Source: JASHVB01 sp036489395
GTDB lineage: Bacteria; Pseudomonadota; Alphaproteobacteria; Acetobacterales; Acetobacteraceae
Reading direction: 5' to 3'
DNA: 32,011 nucleotides
NCBI GenBank assembly: GCA_036489395.1
Contig: DASXFW010000390.1
Location: forward strand, 1-32,011
Shown here one piece after another: positions 1-6,689 of the stretch. A model generated the notes under the pieces. It searched no databases. It was not told the DNA's origin and saw only the letters and a program-made list of their open reading frames with translations. Positions within the stretch are counted from its first letter, which is position 1. Each line of letters starts with the position of its first letter. Made by a program: the position numbers and the translations under genes.

Positions 1-81
1 GGCTTGGCCCGGCCACCCACGACTGTGCCCCGGCCGGCAAAGGAAAGACGTGGGTGGCCGGGACAAGCCCGGCCATGACAC
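1..81. repeat. Family C palindromic repeat, copy 1
   Basis: Positions 1-21 and 49-69 are inverted copies of each other with a single mismatch, enclosing a 27-base loop; the tail runs CCCGGCCATGACAC. A second copy of the same element, sharing CCACCCACGACT and AAGGAAAGACGTGGGTG, lies at 26836-26932. No gene covers it; it sits beyond the end of fliE. The left edge may be cut by the window. Confidence 0.75.
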
Positions 82-96
82 GGGTAGTTTCTTGTT

Positions 97-186
97 AGGC
101 GCGAAGCGACGAAGCAATCCCGGTCGGGATGAGCGGCGGCTTTGTCCCGACCGGGATGGCTTCGTCGCTTCGCGCCTCGCAATGAC
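97..186. repeat. Family A palindromic repeat, copy 1
   Basis: Arms at 97-129 and 145-177 pair over 33 bases with one mismatch, with a 15-base loop. The right flank ends in CTCGCAATGACA, the terminal signature of family A; the matching left terminus (TGTCATTGCGAG) is missing here. It lies just downstream of fliE (minus strand, ending at 224), so it would form a long hairpin at the 3' end of the flgB-flgC-fliE transcript. Confidence 0.8.
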
Positions 187-223
187 AGATCGGGACAGGA
201 CGCGACATGACGGGAGAGAATGG

Positions 224-532
224 TCATATCGGCATCTTCATGATGTCCTGGTACGCCTGCACCACGCGATCGCGCACCGCCGTCGCGGTCTGCAACGCCA
301 GCTCCGCACGCGACAGGGCAGTGACGACATCGGTCAGGTTCCCCTCGCCGGAAATCGCCTGCATCGCTTTGTTTTCGGCGTCCTGCCCGGTCTGCACAGC
401 GCCATCGAGCGCCCGTTGCAGCGTGGCGCCGAAGCCGCCGCCGCCCGCCCCGACGTCGCCGCGATCCACCCGCGCATACGCATCCGCGGCGGTTGACGGC
501 GTGACGACGATCGTCGGGATCAAGCTGCTCAT
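224..532 (-). CDS. fliE: Flagellar hook-basal body complex protein FliE
   Basis: FliE is the small adaptor joining the MS ring and export gate to the proximal rod of the flagellar basal body. The 102-residue product has the usual family length and the conserved C-terminal half: a Gln/Ala-rich helix, then a stretch reading NLTDVVTALSRAELALQT and an ending VVQAYQDIMKMPI, which is the typical FliE terminus. The N-terminal 35 residues are low complexity with a Gly run, as often seen. Its start overlaps the flgC stop by four bases (ATGA), so the two are translationally coupled, and it is the last gene of flgB-flgC-fliE. No terminator with a U-tract follows; a family A hairpin lies at 97-186. Confidence 0.96.
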   Translation of the reverse strand: MSSLIPTIVVTPSTAADAYARVDRGDVGAGGGGFGATLQRALDGAVQTGQDAENKAMQAISGEGNLTDVVTALSRAELALQTATAVRDRVVQAYQDIMKMPI

Positions 533-936
533 TTCAGCAGGTCGATCGTGCGGCTCAACATGCTGCGCGTCGCCTGCATCACCGACAGGTTCGCGCTGTA
601 CGAGTGTTCCGCATCACGCATATCCATCATCTCAAGGAACGCGTTGACGTTCGGCATCTTGACGTAACCGTCGGCATTCGCCGCCGGATTCGACGGGTCG
701 TAGCGCAGCGGCAGGTCGCTCGTGTCGTGGCCGATCTGCTTCACACGCACGGTTGCGACGCCCGCCGCGCTGTCCATGCGTTGCTCGAACGTCACCGTCT
801 TGCGTCGGTACGGATCGGCGCCGGGACTGGAGCCCGTGCTGTCCTGGTTCGCCAGATTCTCCGCGATCACCCGCAATCGCGTGGTCTGCACGTCCATGCC
901 GGCGGCGGAAATATTGAGCGCCTTGTCCAGCTCCAT
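529..936 (-). CDS. flgC: Flagellar basal-body rod protein FlgC
   Basis: FlgC forms part of the proximal rod of the flagellum. The 135-residue protein has the N-terminal rod/hook signature (ALNISAAGMDVQTTRLRVIAENLAN, residues about 6-30), the middle PYRRKTVTFEQ segment and the C-terminal VNAFLEMMDMRDAEHSYSANL helix typical of FlgC. A Shine-Dalgarno-like AAGGTGA stands a few bases before the ATG. It follows flgB with a 9-base gap and overlaps fliE by four bases, so the three are one operon. The order flgB-flgC-fliE is the standard one. Confidence 0.97.
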   Translation of the reverse strand: MELDKALNISAAGMDVQTTRLRVIAENLANQDSTGSSPGADPYRRKTVTFEQRMDSAAGVATVRVKQIGHDTSDLPLRYDPSNPAANADGYVKMPNVNAFLEMMDMRDAEHSYSANLSVMQATRSMLSRTIDLLK

Positions 937-945
937 CGCGTCACC

Positions 946-1347
946 TTATGAACTGCTGCCGCCAGTACCCAGTGCCATGCTGAACAAACTGAAGTATTTC
1001 TTGTAGATCGTCGCAGTGAGCTCCTGCATTGTTTGGGTGTCCGCCACCTTCGTAAGCTGCTCGTCCAGCGCGACGGCATTGCCATCCGGCGCGCGCGCGT
1101 TCGGTCGTTCGACAACCGCGGATTGCTGCAACGGGTCGATCGTGCCGGGGAGATCCCCCGGCGCAGTCTGCACCGGCGCCAGGGCCGTGGCGTTCTGCAG
1201 CGCCTGCGCAAAAGGCCGCAGATCGCGCGGCTGATAGCCAGGCAGCGCTGCGTTGGCGATGTTCTGCGCCAGCAGCGCCTGACGCTGGTCGGTCCAGGCC
1301 AGTCGCTGCTCTGCCAGAGCGAACAAGGCGTTCTGCGTCGGGTCCAT
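946..1347 (-). CDS. flgB: Flagellar basal-body rod protein FlgB
   Basis: FlgB is a proximal rod subunit exported by the flagellar type III apparatus. The 133-residue product carries the rod motif near its N-terminus (LLAQNIANAALPGYQPRDL, about residues 26-44; the usual form is NiANa-TPGYka-D) and a C-terminal amphipathic helix ending KKYFSLFSMALG. The middle is variable and rich in Ala, Gln and Pro, as normal for FlgB. It is first in the flgB-flgC-fliE operon. The start ATG at 1347 has no strong Shine-Dalgarno sequence. An 85-base divergent gap separates it from the small plus-strand gene at 1433. Confidence 0.95.
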   Translation of the reverse strand: MDPTQNALFALAEQRLAWTDQRQALLAQNIANAALPGYQPRDLRPFAQALQNATALAPVQTAPGDLPGTIDPLQQSAVVERPNARAPDGNAVALDEQLTKVADTQTMQELTATIYKKYFSLFSMALGTGGSSS

Positions 1348-1432
1348 GGCGCGACTGTGCGCCCAAGTGCTGAACGCAACGTTAAGAGCACGCGGAAAGG
1401 TTTCGTTTATTCGGGTACGCTTTCATGTCGGC

Positions 1433-1696
1433 ATGCCGCCCGAAAGCGACAGCGACGCCGTACGTGCCAGCATGCAGCAGATCGGCTGCACGGTGGAGAT
1501 CGCGCGGCGCCTGGTCGAGGGCGGCAAGCAGGTCGATCTCGCCGGTCTCGACAGCCAGATGGGGTTCGTGTGTGCCCGGGCGCTCGACCTGCCGCCCGAG
1601 GAGGGGCGGGCGCTGCGGCCCGCGCTGCTGGAACTGCTGCAAGCGGTGGACGCGCTGTCCGCCGCGCTGATGGCGCGCGCGCCGCCTGATTCCTGA
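1433..1696 (+). CDS. Small unknown protein between flgB and fliO-fliP
   Basis: I do not recognise the family. The frame is open from 1346, but upstream starts would overlap flgB, so I take the ATG at 1433, giving 87 residues. The product has no signal peptide or membrane segment and is predicted helical: it begins with an acidic stretch (MPPESDSDAV), then Ala/Leu/Glu-rich segments (IARRLVEGGKQVDLAGLDSQ, LRPALLELLQAVDALSAAL). This size and helicity resemble small flagellar accessory or chaperone proteins, but that is only an inference from position: it is divergent from flgB and 33 bases upstream of fliO-fliP on the same strand, probably in one transcript. Confidence 0.7.
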   Translation: MPPESDSDAVRASMQQIGCTVEIARRLVEGGKQVDLAGLDSQMGFVCARALDLPPEEGRALRPALLELLQAVDALSAALMARAPPDS

Positions 1697-1729
1697 CCGA
1701 CCCGACCCGTCACGGCAAAAGGCCGCGCC

Positions 1730-2899
1730 ATGCTGCTTCCCGGATTTTCGACGTTGCTGACCGCCGTGATGGCGCTTGCCGCGGTGCTGGGGCTGATCTG
1801 GCTGGCGAGCCGCGCGGCGCGAATTGGGGGGCTGGCACCGCGCCGGACCAACGGGCGATTGCTGACCGTGCGCGACGTCATTGCGCTGGACACGCGGCGC
1901 CGGCTGCACCTGGTACGCTGCGGCGATCGCGACGTGCTGCTGCTGACCGGCGGCGGGCACGATGTGGTGGTGGGGTGGATCGATGGCGGCCCGAACAACG
2001 GAGGGAAGGAGGGGGGCGAACAGCCGGGGATGACCGCGGCCGGCCGCACCCCTCCCCCCAACCTTGGTCCGCTTCGCGGCCCAAGCCCTCAAGCGGAGGG
2101 GGAGTCCTTACTTTCCCCTGCCCCCCCTTCGCGTTCCCGTTCGACACGTTCCCCTTCGCGCCTTGCCCGCATCCTGTGCCTGGCCTTCCTCCTGCCGCTT
2201 CTCCTCCCGCTCGCCGCCCACGCGCAGTCGGTTAACATCGACCTCGGCGCTGCCGGACAGGCGGGCGCCACCAGCCGCATCATCCAGCTCACCGCGCTGG
2301 TCACGGTGCTGTCGCTCGCGCCGAGCCTGCTGGTGATGATCACCGCCTTCACGCGTATCATCATCGTGCTGTCGCTGCTGCGCACCGCGCTCGCCACACA
2401 GAGCACGCCGCCGAACATGGTGCTGATCGGCCTGGCGTTGTTCCTGACGTTCTTCGTGATGGAGCCGACGTTGAACCAGGCCTGGACGCTCGGTATCGCG
2501 CCGATGGAAGCCGGCCGCATCAGCGACATCGAGGGCATCCAACGCGCCATCGAACCGTTCCACCGCTTCATGATCGTGAATTTACGGCCCGGCGATCTGC
2601 GGTTCTTCCTCGACCTCGCGCATCTGCCGGCGCCGGCGCTGCCGGACCAGGCGCCGTGGCGCGCGGTGGTGCCAGCCTTCCTGGTCGGCGAGCTGCGCCG
2701 CGCCTTCGAAATGGGGTTCCTGCTGTTCTTACCATTCCTGGTGATCGACATGGTCGTCGCCAGCGTGCTGATGAGCCTGGGGATGATGATGCTGCCGCCG
2801 TCAGTCGTTTCGCTGCCGTTCAAGCTGATCTTCTTCGTGCTGGTGGATGGCTGGCGGCTGGTCGCAGGCAGCCTCGTGCAAAGCTTCATCGGCCAGTGA
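1730..2899 (+). CDS. fliP: FliO-FliP fusion, flagellar export gate protein
   Basis: One open frame of 389 residues covers two normally separate genes. Residues 6-27 form a membrane segment followed by a FliO-like domain (LLTVRDVIALDTRRRLHLVR, then DVLLLTGG, ending near residue 85). Residues 86-143 are a Gly/Pro/Ser/Arg-rich linker. Residues 144-165 look like the signal peptide normally found at the FliP N-terminus (ILCLAFLLPLLLPLAAHAQ), and the rest is FliP: ITAFTRIIIVLSLLR, then TPPNMVLIGLALFLTFFVM, and the C-terminal DMVVASVLMSLGMMMLPP. FliP builds the core of the type III export pore with FliQ and FliR; FliO assists its assembly. No ATG, GTG or TTG lies near the FliP signal peptide; the closest in-frame ATG is at 2030. 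DNA encoding the linker contains a family B palindrome (2051-2109). Proteolysis or internal initiation could still separate the halves. Confidence 0.9.
   Translation: MLLPGFSTLLTAVMALAAVLGLIWLASRAARIGGLAPRRTNGRLLTVRDVIALDTRRRLHLVRCGDRDVLLLTGGGHDVVVGWIDGGPNNGGKEGGEQPGMTAAGRTPPPNLGPLRGPSPQAEGESLLSPAPPSRSRSTRSPSRLARILCLAFLLPLLLPLAAHAQSVNIDLGAAGQAGATSRIIQLTALVTVLSLAPSLLVMITAFTRIIIVLSLLRTALATQSTPPNMVLIGLALFLTFFVMEPTLNQAWTLGIAPMEAGRISDIEGIQRAIEPFHRFMIVNLRPGDLRFFLDLAHLPAPALPDQAPWRAVVPAFLVGELRRAFEMGFLLFLPFLVIDMVVASVLMSLGMMMLPPSVVSLPFKLIFFVLVDGWRLVAGSLVQSFIGQ
2051..2109. repeat. Family B repeat inside the fliO-fliP frame
   Basis: CTCCCCC at 2052-2058 pairs with GGGGGAG at 2098-2104, with an inner CTTGG/CCAAG stem. 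The right arm CTCAAGCGGAGGGGGAGTCC closely matches CTCAAGGGGAGGGGGGAGTC at 20141-20160, an intergenic family B copy. It encodes roughly residues 108-127 of the fusion, a Pro/Gly-rich stretch. The assignment to family B rests on reading the two sequences side by side; the inner part differs. Confidence 0.6.
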
Positions 2900-2907
2900 C
2901 GGCTCCC

Positions 2908-3010
2908 TGTCATTGCGAGGCCGCTTGGCCGAAGCAATCTCCTTCGTGACGAGCCGCCGGCAGATCGTCACGACCGGGATTGCTTCGGCGCTACGCGCAT
3001 CGCAATGACA
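2908..3010. repeat. Family A palindromic repeat, copy 2
   Basis: The element begins TGTCATTGCGAGGCCGCTTGG and ends CGCAATGACA, with inner arms GAAGCAATC and GGATTGCTTC. It fills the gap between fliO-fliP (stop at 2899) and the molybdoenzyme gene (start 3102). Arms are imperfect near the right end (GGCGCTACGCGCAT in place of the complementary GGCCAAGCGGCCT). Confidence 0.85.
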
Positions 3011-3101
3011 GAATTACGCAGCCTTTGACGCTGCCCACGTCCGGCTGTAACGCGGGGCCGTGCGGCGGAGTCTCTCCGCCGGACAGCCGGACAGGATACC
3101 G

Positions 3102-3767
3102 ATGACCGACGACGTGGAGATCAACGGCGCGATCCGCGACAAGCTGATCGCGCGCAAGCAGGAATGGGCGCGGGACGGCCGGCTGCTGACCGGCACCACC
3201 GCCGATCCCACGCGCGACCGGCTGCCGCCGGGGCAGCGACTGGTGCGCGACTGGCCGGTGCTCGACCTGGGCGCCGAGCCGGACGTGACGCCGCAGAAAT
3301 TCCGCCTGGATGTTGATGGCGCGGTGGAGCACAAGCTGAGTTTGTCGCTGGATGAGTTCATGGCGCTGCCGCAAGCGGAAAGCGCCTCCGACATCCACTG
3401 CGTCACCCAGTGGTCGCGCTACGACAACCACTGGAAGGGTGTCGCCGCGCGCGCCATCCTGGAGATAGTGCAGCCGAAACCCGAAGCGCAGCACATCACG
3501 TTTCATTCGTTCGACGGCTACACGACCAATCTGCGGCTCGACCAGTTCGACCAGCCGGACGTGTTCCTGGTGCATGCATGGGAGGGCAAGCCGATCAACC
3601 GCGCGCATGGCGGGCCGGTGCGGATGCTGGTGCCGCGGCTGTATTTCTGGAAGTCGGCGAAATGGCTGCGGCGCATCGAGTTCACCATCCGCGACCGTCC
3701 CGGTTTCTGGGAGGCGCGCGGCTACCATAACAACGGCGACCCGTGGCAGGAGGAACGCTACGGCTGA
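3102..3767 (+). CDS. Sulfite-oxidase-like molybdopterin oxidoreductase
   Basis: The 221-residue product is a single molybdopterin-binding domain of the sulfite oxidase superfamily (COG2041-type), without the C-terminal dimerisation domain of true sulfite oxidases. The probable molybdenum-ligating cysteine is Cys100 in SASDIHCVTQWSR; the cofactor-binding HGGPVRMLVP lies at residues 169-178, and the C-terminus GYHNNGDPWQEERYG is characteristic of the cytoplasmic short subfamily. No signal peptide or Tat motif is seen, unlike YedY/MsrP, and no heme domain is present. The substrate is unknown. I chose the ATG at 3102 because AGGA precedes it at 3094-3096; a GTG at 3060 would add 14 residues. The glutathione peroxidase gene starts 15 bases after its stop, suggesting a two-gene operon with a redox theme. 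Confidence 0.92.
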   Translation: MTDDVEINGAIRDKLIARKQEWARDGRLLTGTTADPTRDRLPPGQRLVRDWPVLDLGAEPDVTPQKFRLDVDGAVEHKLSLSLDEFMALPQAESASDIHCVTQWSRYDNHWKGVAARAILEIVQPKPEAQHITFHSFDGYTTNLRLDQFDQPDVFLVHAWEGKPINRAHGGPVRMLVPRLYFWKSAKWLRRIEFTIRDRPGFWEARGYHNNGDPWQEERYG

Positions 3768-3782
3768 CAGGGAGGATGTGGC

Positions 3783-4274
3783 ATGGCGGACGAAAGACTG
3801 GCGTGGGAGTTCAGTTTCCCTTCGATTGGCGAGGGACAGTTGGAGCTGGCCGCGTTCGCGGGCCGCGTTCTGCTGGTGGCGAACACCGCGTCGTTCTGTG
3901 GCTATACTTACCAATACGATGGGCTGGAGAAGCTGCACCACGCGGAGGCCGAGCACGGGCTGACGGTGGTTGGCGTTCCCAGCCGCGACTTCAACCAGGA
4001 ATCGCCGGACAACGCGACGGTGAAGACGTTCTGCGAAACCAAGTACGGCGTGGATTTCCCGCTGACGGGCATTTCCCATGTCCGGGGGCCTCAGGCGGCG
4101 CCGTTCTATGCCTGGGTGCGCGAAACGCGCGGTTGGCAGCCGGACTGGAATTTCAACAAGGTGCTGGTGGGACGCGACGGCCATGTGGCCGGGACATTCG
4201 GTTCGGGCGATGAACCGACGGGCGGGAGGCTGCAGCAGGCGATCGCGGCGGAGCTGGCGAAGCCTGCGGGATAA
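3783..4274 (+). CDS. Glutathione peroxidase family protein
   Basis: Thiol peroxidases of this family reduce hydrogen peroxide or organic hydroperoxides using glutathione or thioredoxin. The 163-residue protein has the peroxidatic Cys39 in VANTASFCGYTYQY, Gln72 in FNQESPDN where the family has GQEP, and Trp122/Asn124 in the DWNFNKVLVG segment. Cys84 (TFCETKYGVDFPL) lies where thioredoxin-dependent members carry a second cysteine, so a thioredoxin-type cycle is plausible. The usual CNQ before the Gln motif is replaced by SRD (residues 67-69). No signal peptide: cytoplasmic. A clear GGGAGGA site precedes the ATG and the gene follows the molybdoenzyme by 15 bases. Confidence 0.94.
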   Translation: MADERLAWEFSFPSIGEGQLELAAFAGRVLLVANTASFCGYTYQYDGLEKLHHAEAEHGLTVVGVPSRDFNQESPDNATVKTFCETKYGVDFPLTGISHVRGPQAAPFYAWVRETRGWQPDWNFNKVLVGRDGHVAGTFGSGDEPTGGRLQQAIAAELAKPAG

Positions 4275-4312
4275 GCCGTCGCGTTCCGAGACCATGCCCC
4301 GTCGCGCGCGCC

Positions 4313-4466
4313 TGTCATTGCGAGTTGCCATCGGCTTGGCGGGCCGACCCGCCCTCGATGAAACGCTCGTCGTTGCCCCCCACGTCATGCCGGCGAAGGT
4401 CGGGCTTCCACGACTCGCTGCGCGCCGCACAGCAAGCCCGGGATGCCGACCTTCGTCGGCATGACG
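4313..4466 (+). repeat. Composite D/E repeat, full copy 1
   Basis: The element starts TGTCATTGCGAGTTGCCA, passes through a GCGGGCCGACCCGCC stem and GATGAAACGCTCG, then enters a second hairpin with ATGCCGGCGAAGGTCGG (4387-4403) pairing with CCGACCTTCGTCGGCAT (4446-4462). The same order of parts, in reverse orientation, occurs at 24505-24650, and the first part alone recurs at 13283-13339. It lies between the glutathione peroxidase gene and the transporter at 4657 and codes for nothing I can support. Confidence 0.8.
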
Positions 4467-4656
4467 AGGCGGGCGTCGGTACGACCGGCCCATGACTTGA
4501 ACGACCCAGTTTCCTGCCAGAAGCGACGCGACGAGGCGCGAACCGCGGTGGTTCTTCTCGCGAGGCGCGCGGTGGTTGATCTGCCGCAACGTCCATGCGA
4601 TCCAACCACCGCGCCTGCGGCAACAACCGCCCGCGCAGCGACCAGGGGAGAAAACG
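4467..4656 (+). promoter_or_regulatory. Upstream region of the MFS gene with CGCGGTGGTT motifs
   Basis: The decamer CGCGGTGGTT occurs directly at 4544-4553 and 4568-4577, and inverted (AACCACCGCG) at 4604-4613. The second and third form an 11-bp stem with a 26-base loop. It stands 43 bases before the transporter start. It could be a regulator-binding site or an mRNA hairpin; no matching regulator is adjacent. I did not find a convincing -35/-10 pair. Confidence 0.35.
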
Positions 4657-5961
4657 ATGCCAATCGACGTGTCCGAGGTGGTGGACAACGCACCCTTCAA
4701 CTCATTCCACCTCAGCGTGGCAGTACTGTGCGGCGTGCTGATCTTCTTCGACGGCTACGACCTCAGCGCGATCAGCTACGCCGCGCCGCAGTTCATCAAG
4801 GTGCTGGGAATCGACCGCGCCATGATCGCGCCGGTGTTCTCGGCCGGCCTGCTGGGCCTCACCGTCGGCGCGCTCTGCTTCGGCTTCGTTGCCGACCGCA
4901 TCGGCGCCAAGCGCACCTTTCTGTTCTGCGGCGCCATGTTCGGCATCTTCTCCATCCTCACCGGACTGTCGCAGTCGCTCACGGCGTTGCTGACCTGGCG
5001 ATTCCTGACAGGCCTGACGCTTGGCGGTGCTTCGCCGATATCGATCGCGATCGCCAGCGATTACGTCCCGAAGCACGTGCGCACGTCGGTGACCATGATC
5101 ATGTATATCAGCCTCGCACTCGGTGCGGTCGCCGCCGGCTATTCCTACGGCTTCCTGTCATTGTTCGGCTGGCGCACCGTGTTCTGGATCGGCGGCGTGC
5201 TGCCGATCGTGCTGGCGCCGGTGTTCTGGGCGCTGCTGCCGGAGCCGCTGGTCTTCATGGTGATGCACAACGCGCCGGCAGAGCGCATCCGCCGCATCCT
5301 CGCGCGCGTCGATCCCGCGCGCGACTTCTCGCGCGCGACCAGCTTCACCGTGGCACGCGAGAACAAGGCCGGCTTCCAGCCACTGCAGCTCTTCCAGGAT
5401 GGCCGTGCGGCGATCACCGCCGTGCTGTGGGTCGTGTTCTTCACCTCGCTGATCGCAATCTATTTCTTCAATTCCTGGCTGCCGACTTTGCTGACCGGCC
5501 GCGGCCTGTCGGGCAAGGAGGTTGTGGTGATCGCCACCTCGCTGCAGTTCGGCGGCATCATCGGCACGCTGATCGCGGCGCCGATCGTCGTGCGGCTGCA
5601 GGGTTTCCTGACCACCGCGTTCGCGTACGTGCTCGCGGCTGTGGCGATGTTGGTGCTTGGCAGCGGCGGCAGCGGTTTCTGGTTTCTTGCCTGCGCCGTG
5701 CTCGCGGTGGGCATCTTCCTGATCGGCGCGCAGAGCGTGTTGAACGTCAGTTGCGCCGTGGTCTATCCGCCAAGCATGCGCGGCACCGGCGTCGGCTGGG
5801 GCTTTGGCGTCGGCCGCATCGGCTCGGTGTTGTCCCCAGGCATCGCCGGCCTGCTGGTGGCGATGCACTGGACGCCGTCGCAATTGTTCCTGATCGCCGC
5901 GGTGCCCACCCTGGCCGCGGCGTTCGGCGCGTTCGTCGTGATGGGGTTGGTGCGCCGGTGA
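4657..5961 (+). CDS. MFS transporter, aromatic acid:H+ symporter type
   Basis: This 434-residue inner-membrane protein has twelve likely transmembrane segments in two halves. Residues 27-36 contain FFDGYDLSAI, the D-G-Y-D motif of the aromatic acid:proton symporter (AAHS) family in helix 1, where the Asp is needed for transport. Loop 2-3 has the MFS motif GFVADRIGAKRTF. Relatives such as PcaK, BenK and MhpT import benzoate-like acids; the actual substrate cannot be read here and no ring-cleavage genes are present in the window. The ATG at 4657 is chosen because AGGGGAG precedes it by six bases; an upstream ATG at 4576 would add a non-membrane leader. A degenerate family A repeat follows the stop codon. 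Confidence 0.9.
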   Translation: MPIDVSEVVDNAPFNSFHLSVAVLCGVLIFFDGYDLSAISYAAPQFIKVLGIDRAMIAPVFSAGLLGLTVGALCFGFVADRIGAKRTFLFCGAMFGIFSILTGLSQSLTALLTWRFLTGLTLGGASPISIAIASDYVPKHVRTSVTMIMYISLALGAVAAGYSYGFLSLFGWRTVFWIGGVLPIVLAPVFWALLPEPLVFMVMHNAPAERIRRILARVDPARDFSRATSFTVARENKAGFQPLQLFQDGRAAITAVLWVVFFTSLIAIYFFNSWLPTLLTGRGLSGKEVVVIATSLQFGGIIGTLIAAPIVVRLQGFLTTAFAYVLAAVAMLVLGSGGSGFWFLACAVLAVGIFLIGAQSVLNVSCAVVYPPSMRGTGVGWGFGVGRIGSVLSPGIAGLLVAMHWTPSQLFLIAAVPTLAAAFGAFVVMGLVRR

Positions 5962-5969
5962 TGACCGAC

Positions 5970-6048
5970 TGTCATTGCTTCGTCGCTTTGCTCCTCGCAA
6001 TGACAAAGATCGGGCAATGACAAAGATCGGACAATGACACGAATGGGG
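5970..6048. repeat. Short family A repeat plus 17-bp tandem array
   Basis: TGTCATTGC (5970-5978) and GCAATGACA (5997-6005) are the two ends of family A with most of the interior missing. From 5998 the 17-mer CAATGACAAAGATCGGG is followed directly by CAATGACAAAGATCGGA (6015-6031) and a degraded third unit starting CAATGACACGAA (6032). The array starts within the repeat terminus. It lies in the 103-base gap between the MFS gene and the GST pseudogene. Confidence 0.8.
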
Positions 6049-6064
6049 CATAGGAGATTCACCC

Positions 6065-6677
6065 ATGATCACGCTCTACTACGCCACCAACACCTGTGCC
6101 CTGGCGTCGCACATCGCACTGGAGGAAGCTGGTGCGGACTATTCCATCAAACGCGTCAGCTTTTCGCAGAACGAGCAGCGCAGCGCGGAGTACCTGGCGA
6201 TAAATCCGAAGGGGCGGGTGCCGGCGATCGTCACGCAGCATGGCATACTTACCGAAACGCCGGCGCTGCTGGCGTTTATCGCGCAAAGCTATCCGCAATC
6301 CGGTCTGGCGCCGCTGTACGATCCGTTTGCCTTCGCGCGCGTGCAACCTGTATCTGTGTGCGACGCTGCATGTCGCGCATGCGCACCGTATGCGGGGAAC
6401 CCGCTGGGCCGACGATCCGGTTGCGATCGCCGACATGCAGCGCAAGGTCCCGCAGACCGTCGGCGATTGTTATGAGCTGATCGAGCGCGACATGCTGCGC
6501 GGCCCCTGGGTCATGGGCGACACCTATACAATCTGCGATCCTTACTTGTTCACGCTCGCGCAATGGATGGAAGGCGACGGTGTCGATCCCGCGCGCTTCC
6601 CAAAGGTGCTTGCGCACCGGCAGCGCATGGCGGAGCGGACCGCGGTACGCCGTGCTGTTGCTGCGGAGACCGCGTAA
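6065..6677 (+). pseudogene. Glutathione S-transferase, frameshifted
   Basis: The N-terminal thioredoxin-like domain is in frame from 6065 (MITLYYATNTCALASHIALEEAGADY, then NPKGRVPAIV and TETPALLAFIA), ending near residue 95 at PFAFARVQ. The helical C-terminal domain continues in the next frame from about 6348 (NLYLCATLHVAHAHRMRGTRWADD, MQRKVPQTVGDCYELI, GPWVMGDTYTICDPYLFTLAQWMEGDGVDP) to the stop at 6677. Relatives read through this point with a few extra residues, so a loss of 8 bases (or 2, or a gain of 1) near 6345-6352 would explain the shift. As written, translation ends at 6475 with a scrambled tail of about 40 residues, and the product should be inactive. A sequencing error is the main alternative. 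The two halves together match a complete GST of about 205 residues. Confidence 0.85.
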
Positions 6678-6689
6678 ATCCCGCGGCGT

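Noticed and set aside
1..223. Plus-strand frames beginning MGGRDKPGHD across the first repeats
   Set aside because: They are translations of repeats A and C and the antisense of fliE.
2991..4700. Open frame of 569 codons on the minus strand opposite the molybdoenzyme and peroxidase genes
   Set aside because: It is antisense to two genes with clear active-site motifs and spans a composite repeat.
4443..6020. Open frame of 525 codons on the plus strand overlapping the AAHS transporter
   Set aside because: It is a shifted frame of the transporter, lacking membrane segments and rich in Arg.
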